A stretch of 64,000 bases of DNA from NCBI GenBank assembly GCA_027625915.1, contig JANTQA010000070.1, positions 3,291,001 to 3,355,000 of the forward strand, written 5' to 3'. Positions 55,331 to 64,000 of the stretch are shown piece after piece. Each line of letters starts with the position of its first letter. Positions within the stretch are counted from its first letter, which is position 1. The notes below the pieces were generated by a model. That model was not told the DNA's origin, searched no databases, and was given only the letters and a program-made list of their open reading frames with translations. This DNA is from Anaeramoeba flamelloides. Taxonomy: Eukaryota > Metamonada > Anaeramoebidae. A program made the translations under genes and the position numbers.

Positions 55331-57975
55331 AATTAATTTTTTTTTGTTATTACTCATCGCTTGAGAAATTACGAATATCTCAAAATTGTAGCATAAATTT
55401 TCATTAATACTGCTTTCTCAATAATTTCTGTATTTTTGATTTTCTTTTTTTATTTGAATATTTCAATACAAAAAAAAAAATTGTTATTGCCTAAATTTTA
55501 AAAAGTGGTTATTGTATCATCAATATTGTTTAAATTATAATTGATAGTAACTTTAGTTTTTCTTGGATTTAAGATTTGTTCATAAAATTGTACTTTGATC
55601 AAGAATCATTTTACCAATATTTATTATTTAAAAAACGATAACAAATTTTTGAGTGAACCTTTTTTTTTTTTTTTGAACCAAATTTTTTTCACAATGGTTA
55701 ACAAATGATTTTCTGACAAAGTTTTTGACAAGTTTAAAAAGAATTCATTATTTAGAAAAATCATTTATGGGTAATTTATCTCTTTATCATATTTTTTCAT
55801 TTAAAAAACCAATTAATTCATATACAACGCCCTTTGAAGAGTGAAAAGCATCATGAAATTATTCATAAAAAAATTTCCCCATTTTTTAAAAAACTAATAT
55901 TTCCTTATAGCCAAATCCTGTTTGGAATTTTTAGAAAATATTTTTATGAGTTATCTATTATTTTCCTTTTGAAAGTCAAATAAGTACAAGTTTCACACAG
56001 TACAATTATTTTTGGAGTAAAAAAGAGTTTAAATTTTGACCCTCAAAAAATATTGTTATTTTTACTTTCGAGACCGATTCCTGTTTACGCCTAATGAAAA
56101 TTATTTTAGTATTTTTTATTTTTTATCACTTATAATGAAATATTTGTCATGTACACTTTACCTTCTCTATCAAATCCACTTTATTTTTTTAATAAAAAAC
56201 ATTTAAAATTTCTAACCATTTTTTTAAAAAATTAGCTAATTCAAGTAAGTCTTATTTCCTTGTCTGTATACATTTAACATCACCCTTTTAATTATTTTTG
56301 ATTTTTACGATTATTTCAATAGGAACTCAACTAAGGATTTAACGTATTTTCATACTTGTAATTTTTTTCCTTTTCTTTTTTTTTATTACATTTTTTTTTC
56401 GAAATGATTTGAGCGTTCAACATTATAAATTGAAATAACAATTCCAATTAATCTTTAGCAGTGGTTTTTCAAAATGATAAATTATAATTTTTAAAATCTA
56501 ATGGGTAAAAAACTTATTGAAAACACAATTTTAATCAAAAATAATACAGTCCGATTTAAAAAAAGTAAGAAAACACTTCCTCTGAGTTGAATATACGTTT
56601 TAAATGAAAATCCCACATACGTTCAATTTTTATTTTTATTATTCACACTTTGATTTTTTTCGTTGTTAAAACACACAAATTTGTTTTTTTCTGATTCAAG
56701 AACTTCTCTAACAAAAACAACCTCAACTTTTTTTCTATTTTTACAAATTAATTAAAAGATTTATATTCTAGGATTACAACTTTAGAGAATTTTTTTGAGA
56801 AACCCTTTTTTACTATTTGGTCATCAAGAGACAATTGAATTGATTCAAAATTTATTCTTTGTTTTTTACCGGTTTTAATCAAAAAAATTTTTTAAAAAAA
56901 CTTCCTAAATGAATTGTTCGAGTAATGTATTTTATAGAAAGGATTGATAAATAATCATTTTAAAGATTTATAAGATTTGATGAAGGAGTTTATTTTTTCG
57001 TTTCTATAACTTTTAATTAAGGGTGCATTAGCAAAAAAAAAATACTTTTTGAGTTTCTTATGATATTCTACTTTTGAACCCATCATACCCCTTATTACTT
57101 TTTTAGTTGAAAGAATTAAAGCAAATCAGAGTTGAATCTTGAGAATTTTGCTTTTTTTTTTTTAAGAAATTTAAGGTTGGTCATTGAGTAGATTAAGTTA
57201 ACCAGGTTTAGAAGAGTTTCTTTAAGAAGAGCTAACTGCTAAATTAAAATTTATTTTAATTCTCGAATAATTTTGATAATTTGATCCCAAAAGACCACTT
57301 TTGCCACAAAAAAATACAAGTTAATCAGAGCTGAATCATTAATTTTTCAATTTTTGAAATTTTTTTTATTGAAAAAATTGGTTTTGAATCAAGAGTTGAG
57401 TTTGGTCAAAATGAATAAAATTAATCAAACAGAAAACCTGGAAATAGACCCCTAAAGTATATTTTTGAGACGATTATTATCCTTTTGAAAGTAAAAAAAG
57501 ATCATACATTGAAATAAATTTGTTTAAATTAAAGAAATAATAAAAAAATTAAAAAACTATATTTTTTGAAGATAATTTCTTTATCTTATTAATTTGAGAT
57601 GAGTCTAGAAAAATGATAATCCTGAATTTTTTGAAAAAATAATATTAATATTTTTAATTTTTTTTTCAAAACCTATTGTGACAAATTTGGTTTCAAAATA
57701 CCCCTTTTTAAATATTTTTATCAAATTCAGCCCAAATAAAATATACTTTTTCAAAAATTAACATAAGGGGGGATTCGAGAAAAAAAAAACAGACTAAGTT
57801 ATTCAAAAAAAAAAAGAAAAAGAAAACTAAAATGATTTTAAAAAATCCCCGAGTTCTTAATTATTTTGAGTTTTTCAATTTTAATCGAAAATCAAAAATT
57901 ATAAAATCAAAGTAAATAAATAAATACAATTAATTCTATGTAATAAAGAAAATTAAAAAAAAATATCTGGTTTTC
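55331..57975. other. Long AT-rich gene-free stretch
   Basis: No gene, RNA or bounded repeat recognised in about 2.6 kb. Confidence 0.4.
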
Positions 57976-58380
57976 TACAGTCAGTTTCACTTTTAAAGAA
58001 CAAACTTTCAACGAAATTTAAGGCACAAAAAAATTTCAAATTAAGGCACAAGATTTCGAATTTTATTTTTTACATACAGTCAGTTTCACTTTTAAGGCAC
58101 AAACTTTCAACGAAATTTAAGGCACAAAAAAAATCTCAAATTAAAGCACAAAATTCAAATTCTAGTAAAAATAAATTGTAAAAAATGAAATTGCGAATTT
58201 TGTGCCTTAATTTGAGATTTTTTGTGCCTTAAATTTCGTTGAAAGTTTGTGCCTTAAAAGTGAAACTGACTGTATTATTTTACTAAAATTCTAAATTTTG
58301 TACTTGAATTTAGAGATTTTTTTTTCAGTTCCTTAAATTTCATTCAAAGTTTGGGTCTCTTAAAAGTGGAACTGACTGTA
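57976..58380. mobile_element. Palindromic MITE family M, outer copy
   Basis: Begins TACAGTCAGTTTCACTTTTA and ends with the inverted AAAAGTGGAACTGACTGTA. With the inner element removed, its halves (57976-58074 and 58275-58380) make a hairpin element of about 205 bases, the size of the solitary copy at 37468-37672. Confidence 0.85.
58075..58274. mobile_element. Palindromic MITE family M, inner copy (200 bp)
   Basis: Near-perfect palindrome from TACAGTCAGTTTCACTTTTA to its inverted copy. Arms share AGGCACAAACTTTCAACGAA and ATTTAAGGCACAAAAAA. Sits at the centre of the outer copy, with TA at each border. Confidence 0.9.
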
Positions 58381-58629
58381 TCAAAAATTAAATCAATTTC
58401 TGAGAAAACAATTAGTTTAATTCGGACCCCCCCCAACAGAAAAAAAAATACGAAAAAGAACAAAATTATTTTGATTTTTTTTATTAGGACACATGTTTTT
58501 CAAATATTTTTTTTAAAATTTTTTTAAAGCGATTAATTCAGTTTTTTTTATTAAACTTGTATATTTTAAATATATTTTTTATTCTTATTCATAGATACAT
58601 ATATTAAATAGTTAAATGAAAACAAATAA

Positions 58630-60393
58630 GAAAAAAAAAAAAAAGAAGCCTTAAGAATTAAGAATTTTTTAAAAAGAGAAAATTGGATTTTACTTGATAA
58701 TCGATTTCCCGATAATCAATCAGAAGAAATTAAATCAGAAACAATTGAAAATATAGAAATTATTCCGGAATTTAAAGGCTGCCCAACCAAAAATTTAATC
58801 GAAAAAACAAAAATTTTAGATATTTTTGAAAGTTTTTTCGATCAAGAATTGATTACAATTTTACTAAATGTACTGAATGAAGAGAGGGTAAGAAGGCTGA
58901 ATGATGTTCAATTGAAATCAAAAAGGTTTACCAATCGACAAAAAGTTTTTTAAAAAAAGATTTGTTTAATTATCTAAGTTGTTTTATTGCTATGGGAATA
59001 CATCCCAATACTGATATCTCGGATCATTGGAAAAAAAAATTCAATTTTAGAGACAAAATGGATTAAAGATACTATGTCTAGGGGGAAGATTTCAAGCAAT
59101 ACATAGATGTTGGAGGTTCAATAATAAAACAAGTTTTGATCAAGTAAGAAAGATTATTAAAAAAAAAATGCATGGGAAATTGGGAATTAAGCAACCAAGT
59201 TGTAATTGATGAAACATTGATCAAAACAAAATGTCGATGTAAAATGATTGTCAGAATGCCGAGAAAACCACAAAAAACAAGGCTTGAAAATTTGGGTTTT
59301 AGCGGATTCTGATAATTATTATTATTGTTGGGATCTTTATTCGGGACAATACGAAACTACCCACGAAACATTATTAAAATTGACAAAACATCTCCCTCTT
59401 GAAAAATACCCCAAATTTTATTTTAAAGTTATTGCAGATGCTTATTTTGGATCAACTAAATCTGTTAAAGAACTTTTAGATCTTGGTGTTAATTTCACTC
59501 TTATGTGTAGGAAAGATAGAACCTCTAAGATATTTAAAAATAGTTTAGGGAAATTGGTTGAAAATGGAAAATGGAGGACTTGTTATCGTGATTTTGAATT
59601 AGGAATTACTGAAGAAAATTCTATTTTAGAAGATCTTGGGAATCAAATTAATTTTAATCGAAATAAAACTACAACTTTTAATTTCGGCAATTCAGTTACT
59701 ACATCAATTTTCCACAAAAATTTGTTATTATGTAAAGAGATTCAGAAAAATAATTTAGATAATAAAATAGTTTCACCATTAGAAAAGAAAGAAACAAAAA
59801 GAGTTGTTGCGACTTTTTTTTAAAGATAAAAAAAAGAAGAAAAAATGGGTCAAATGATGTTTGTTTAGTATCAAATTGTTATGACGATAGCCCTGTTGAG
59901 TGTAAAAGAAAAAAATCACCAACAAAAATAAAACCAAAATTATGTGATCAATATTCAAAAGAAATGGATTACGTAGACAAAGCTAATCAAAATATACATA
60001 CTTGTTTATTTAATCATCGTAATAAAAGTTGGAAAAGGGTCCTACTTTTTTATTTTTTTAAAATTATCATTCACAACACCCAAGTAATCTACAGAAAAAA
60101 CAATACTGAAGAACATTTGAAAAAAACTAATACTAAAGAAACAAAATATTTTTTAGTAAAATTGGCCGAAGAATTGGTTGGGAAAAACTCAAAAATATCT
60201 GATAGAATTCATATTTTAAAAAAGAGTGAATCACAGGACAGATTGCTTTTATTGTAGAAAACAATTGAAAAAAAGTTCATCAACACCATTTCATTGTTTT
60301 GAATGTAAAATGCATCTACATTTAAAGTGTTTTGAAACCTTACATTGGTCCTTAAAACATCAGATTAGCATTAAAAAATACAACAAAATTTAA
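58630..60393 (+). pseudogene. piggyBac-type transposase relic
   Basis: Domains in order: an N-terminal part (58630-58953) with IIPEFKGC and LNDVQLKSKRFTNRQKVF; SCFIAMGIHPNTDISDHW (from about 58957); the catalytic region with VVIDETLIKTKC (first Asp at 59208), IWVLADSDNYYYCWDLYSGQ, KVIADAYFGS (second Asp at 59437) and MDYVDKANQ (third Asp at 59976); and a C-terminal Cys/His-rich domain (HRTDCFYC, CFECKMHLHLKCF, 60228-60393). The three Asp match the DDD triad of piggyBac transposases, and the total is about the usual 580-600 residues. It is broken: frame changes or stops occur near 58645 (A-run), 58951, 59030-59045, around 59170, 59265, 59820 and 60230. The longest intact piece is 59248-59823. 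I could not find piggyBac-style ends with TTAA. A plain DNA transposon, not a domesticated host gene. Confidence 0.85.
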
Positions 60394-60426
60394 ATAATTA
60401 TAATTTATATTATTTTTATTATAATA

Positions 60427-60472
<46 letters not shown>
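60427..60472. repeat. (AC)n-(AT)n microsatellite
   Basis: ACACAC run followed by ATATAT run, 35 bases after the piggyBac stop. Confidence 0.95.
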
Positions 60473-60474
<2 letters not shown>

Positions 60475-60720
60475 TTAACTAAAATAAAAAATTTAATAGG
60501 TTCTTTGTATTTTTATCTTTTTTGGTGAATATGTAATCAAAATTTAAGGTTTTTCTTCTCGTTTGAGTTTAAACTCAATTTATAGTAAAATCGCGAAAAA
60601 AAAAAATTTTTTTTTTTTTTGATTGAAACAGGAATCGGGCACTAAAGGCATATTATTGAAAATAGAGTAAATCAATTGATTGTAACTATTAAATAATTAT
60701 TTATTCTTTTAAATTAAAAA

Positions 60721-60735
60721 AAAGAAACAAAAAAA
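60721..60735 (-). terminator. Pol III terminator of tRNA-Lys
   Basis: Immediately after the tRNA 3' end the minus strand reads a run of T (about five to nine), the normal RNA polymerase III stop signal. Confidence 0.8.
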
Positions 60736-60808
60736 AGCCCTACGCGGGGTTCGAACCCGCGACATTCAGATTAAGAGTCTGACGCTCTGCCGACTGAGCT
60801 AGCAAGGC
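60736..60808 (-). tRNA. tRNA-Lys, anticodon CTT
   Basis: 73-base cloverleaf with discriminator. The acceptor stem GCCTTGC pairs with GTAGGGC (two G-T pairs), the D arm GCTC...GAGC holds AGTCGGCA, the anticodon stem TCAGA/TCTGA carries loop CTCTTAA with anticodon CTT, and the T arm GCGGG TTCGAAC CCCGC is perfect. Internal A box (TAGCTCAGTCGG) and B box (GGTTCGAACCC) are intact. No intron. The GC-rich body in AT-rich flanks and the T-run terminator support a functional gene. The CCA end is not encoded. Confidence 0.97.
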
Positions 60809-61734
60809 AATACATTAAAAAAGGCTTTTTTGTATTCATCATATTTGTGAATAACAAAATAAAAAAATTTCACAAGAACTTAATTTTCGAACATTATTCC
60901 ATCAACCAAGCGATTCAAAGATGTTTCAAAAAACAAAATCAAAAACTTGTATAACAAAGAATAAAATAAAGTCTTTGAATATAACAAAAAAAAACAATCG
61001 ACGTAATTATTAGTACAAAAAAACAAATATTTTAACAAAAAAATTCAAACAAAAATAATAATAATTATAAATTTTTTCAATCAAATAACAAAAAAAAATC
61101 TATAAAAAGTAAAACAATACATCAAATAAATTTGAAATACAATATAATAATAATAACATATTTGAAAAACCAAAATTTTCAATTAGATAAATCAAATGAA
61201 AATAGAAAATACAAATTTATTTTGGAAAATTATTTCAAAATAACATCAAATCATTAATCACTCAAAAATTTTACATAAAATGAATTTCCATAAAGAATCA
61301 AGAAAAAACCTGAGTAAAGAAGATTCAAATATATCAAATTTAAGAGATCAGATCAATAAACAGCTCATTTTTTTTTATTTTTTCTTGATCAATCTTGATT
61401 TATTTTTTTGATATACCTTTTTTTTAATTGTCCAAAATATATTATACTCGGATATATTCCATCTCGAATTTATTATACTATTTATGAATTTATATTAAGA
61501 AATGATTTAAATGATTCAGTTTCGAATAAACCGAGGCACTCAAAATTCCACAAATGTACCTACTCCCTTAAAAACCTTTTTTGGTAGGACTTTAAGAAAA
61601 CCTCCTGAGCATGAACTGTTTCGGCTTTCTATCAAAGAAACAATCCAAAAAAATTGTTTTTTAGTTGGAAAATAATGACAAGCCAAGGCAAATATCTTCA
61701 TTTTAAAATAGTGATTACTTTTTTCGAATAAAAA
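60809..61734. other. AT-rich DNA upstream of tRNA-Lys; GC-richer patch 61530-61640
   Basis: No gene recognised. The patch ACCGAGGCACTC...GTACCTACTCC...CCTCCTGAGC is less AT-rich than its surroundings, but all frames are interrupted. Confidence 0.35.
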
Positions 61735-61865
61735 CTTTTTTTCAAGTTTTCTATTTTAAAAAAGTGAGGTAACAACCTTTAAATGTGGCTTGGAGGTTGG
61801 GGGTTGACGGAAAACATCTTTTTAAATACCAGCCCCACACTTATTGCAAACATAAAACTTTTTAG
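61735..61865. repeat. Single arm of foldback family Q
   Basis: TTTTAAAAAAGTGAGGTAACA, CCTTTAAATGTGGCTTGGAGG and ACACTTATTGCAAACATAAAA follow the right arm at 20412-20628. Confidence 0.5.
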
Positions 61866-62954
61866 AAAACCAAAAACAATTATTCACTTATTTCAAAGTG
61901 TTGTATAGTGGTTATAATAACCCCTGTTGACAACCCTTGACCCATTACAAAAATTTAACTGGGGTGTTTTTTCAGACTTGGGTATTGGAAGACCAGAAAT
62001 CACTTATAGATTCTTGATTCAGATTTAAATTAACTTTTTAGGTTAGATCTATGATTTGTGTGAAATGGCTCAATAATATTAAATGTTTTTGTTTCAAAAA
62101 TTTCGTCATAATTATAAAATTTCTGAGATATAGATTTTTTTCTCAAAATTCAAAAAATGAAATTTTACTTATTTTTTTTTGTCAAAAAATTACATTTTAA
62201 TCTTTCAATATCTTCACAATTCTTTTTTAAAAATTTATTTAAAGATCCCTATTTCTTGTTTATATATTGTTGTCATCCCCTTGATTTGCTATTTTTATTT
62301 CTACAGTCAGCCAATATTTTTTGCAGGAGTTAAATTTTAGTAATGGGTTAAAATAAAAAACACGGGTTATTTACACGACTGTAGAAAATAAAAAGTTGAG
62401 AAAATTTGTTCCTGTAGGTCTTTTCTTTGAACTGAATTGGTTTTTGTGGTGACTACTATTTGTTATTGTGAGATCCCAGTTGTTTGATCTGAAACTTTAT
62501 TTTGATTTTTTTTATAAATCAGTTTAGTCTTTTGAATTTCTTCAAAAATGTTTCCTTATATTCATAATTAAGAATCTTGTCAGATGATTATTTTCTGGTA
62601 CGGTATTTTTTTACCTACTATATAATTGGGTTTGACTATTTTTTTACCTACCAGTGTTGTCGTTAAAACGTTCCATTTATACTGGTATTTGAATTTCAAA
62701 TGGGAAAAATTTTTCATTTCCCTTTTCTATGTTTATTTATATAAATAGAATTCTCAAAGAAGCAGGGTTACAATTAGTGGTCCATTATCAACAAGAAATT
62801 TAAAAATAAAGTGAAAATTATTCTCATTTAATATTGAAATAACAGTAAATTTATACCAAGATTTTTTTTTAATTTACTAATCCCTTCAATTTCATTGAGT
62901 TAGATTTTAAAAAATGAGATAGTGTTGTACGTTTGTAGGAAATAAATTTGATAT
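61866..62954. other. Intergenic DNA, nothing recognised
   Basis: No supported gene or bounded repeat. Confidence 0.4.
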
Positions 62955-63430
62955 ATAGTGATCAAAATAATACGTACCCAACAAATATAATCTGTGTTTC
63001 ATAATATAATCACATGATTTTTTTTTTCTTATTGTTCCAAGGAAACATCAAATGTAGTAACAACTAATGGTATACTTTAGTTCAAATCAATTCTAAAAGT
63101 AAACTCCTTGATATTTTCAATAAAATTGTAAATTAGGTTTACAATGAGTGAAATTTTTTCGAAAAATTTTTTTAATTTTTTTGATTGATGAAAATTTGTT
63201 TGAAAAATTTACTCTATTTTTGGAGAAAAATATTTGCAATTTGATCCTTCATTTTTCAGAATTTTATTTTTAAAATAATAGAATTTTAAGAAACCAATAC
63301 CATATTTTATTTAGGGTTTATTGTTGGTGACTTTTATTTTGTTAATGTGCAGGTCTTCTATCATTTAAAAACACGATTTTTTTCGTATGAAGTACAGATT
63401 AATATTTTCGACAGACATTATTGTGAGAAC
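62955..63430. repeat. Repeat family H, copy H3
   Basis: Left end AAAATAATACGTACCCAAC then AATATAATCTGTGTTTCATAA; right end (reverse complement) CACAATAATGTCTGTCGAAA then TTAATCTGTACTTCATACG. These correspond to the H1 and H2 ends. The interior shares GATCCTTCAT and a TTTTAAGAAACCAATACCAT block, inverted relative to H1. Confidence 0.5.
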
Positions 63431-63559
63431 TGGAATGATCTATTATAAATACCTTTTAGTTTGTATAGTATATTTTTACATAACTGAATTTTTCTTTAAT
63501 TGTAACGTTTTCCTGTCTTGTGAAAAAAAATTTAGAGTGAATTCGAAGTTTTTAATGGC

Positions 63560-64000
63560 TTTGAATTGATATTAGAAGAAAAAATTAATTATCGAAATTT
63601 CAAAATAGAAATCCTCTTTATCACATTTTCACTTTATTTTACATTTTTGCTTTATTTTTGGTTCTTTTTTATTGTTTTTGTTTATCACAAGATCGATAAT
63701 CACTTGGTAAAAATGCGTTATTTTAAAGTTATTGAAACTGTGAAAACATTTTTTGAGAAATAATATTGATTTAGAAAAGGATTTTATTTTGATCTATAAT
63801 AGAAGATCAATATGAGCTATAGTTATTTTTTCAAAATAGTTCACTAAGATTTTAAGTTTTTTCAATTTTTTAGAAAATTTATAGATTTTTTAGTGGTTTT
63901 CAGGTCCTGTATCAACTATTTTTAAGTGTTTATTATTCGGTTTATTTCTTATTTGTTCTTTAAGGTTCAATTATAAAAAATAATTAATATTTGATAAAAC
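63560..64000. mobile_element. MITE family E, copy running off the window
   Basis: Matches E1 in the same orientation: ATTAGAAGAAAAA, GAAATCC, ATCACAAGATCGATAATCACTTGGT, TTATTGAAACTGTG, AGAAATAATATTGATTT, then TTATTCGGTTTATTTCTTATTTGTTC and AATTAATATTTGA. The right terminal repeat would lie just beyond base 64000. The left terminus is not recognisable. Short frames here (63387-63763) are part of repeats. Confidence 0.6.

Noticed and set aside
59248-59823. Host gene derived from piggyBac (domesticated transposase)
   Set aside because: The conserved regions before and after are present but out of frame, which indicates a decayed transposon copy.

Overview
The window is about three-quarters A+T and is clearly eukaryotic. 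It has GT-AG introns, a RhoGEF-PH-FYVE signalling gene, chromatin subunits (YEATS, Rxt3-like), a nuclear-type tRNA-Lys with a Pol III T-run, a piggyBac relic, non-LTR retrotransposon (LINE) tails and many short inverted-repeat DNA elements. The long lysine/glutamate tracts in the proteins and the FGD-type gene would fit an AT-rich free-living amoeboid protist, and Anaeramoeba is my first guess. That placement is inference; I could run no search.

Layout. 1-11.5 kb: one small multi-span membrane protein gene (minus strand, 1997-2651), then gene-poor DNA with dispersed repeats (A, F, R and X families), a LINE 3' fragment and a near-perfect hairpin element. 11.6-22.2 kb: one five-exon gene for a DH-PH-FYVE protein; its second and fourth introns are 4.5 and 4.05 kb and hold mobile-element debris. 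24.1-24.8 kb: a YEATS-domain gene (Yaf9/GAS41 type). 25-32 kb: repeats and a second kind of LINE remnant. 32.1-34.6 kb: a divergent pair, a six-span membrane protein (minus) and a secreted Cys-containing protein (plus). 35-39.3 kb: a cluster of foldback and hairpin elements. 40.6-42.2 kb: an Rxt3-like gene. 42.2-54.0 kb: dense repeats with nested insertions, several LINE tails and two 705-bp elements in opposite orientation. 54.2-55.1 kb: an intronless TARG1/OARD1-type macrodomain gene. 58.0-60.4 kb: a hairpin element nested in another of its family, then a broken piggyBac transposase. 60.7-60.8 kb: tRNA-Lys(CTT) on the minus strand. 61 kb to the end: more repeats.

The genes do not form a pathway or operon. 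Two would act on chromatin (YEATS, Rxt3), one removes ADP-ribose, one links phosphoinositides to Rho-family GTPases, and three are membrane or secreted proteins of unknown role. The strongest theme is short elements bounded by TAAACT...AGTTTA or TACAGTCAG...CTGACTGTA. One nested copy has an intact relative elsewhere in the window that serves as an empty site and supports a TA target. I did not find an unmistakably new biological system. Repeat families were recognised by eye, so their boundaries are approximate unless terminal repeats are described.
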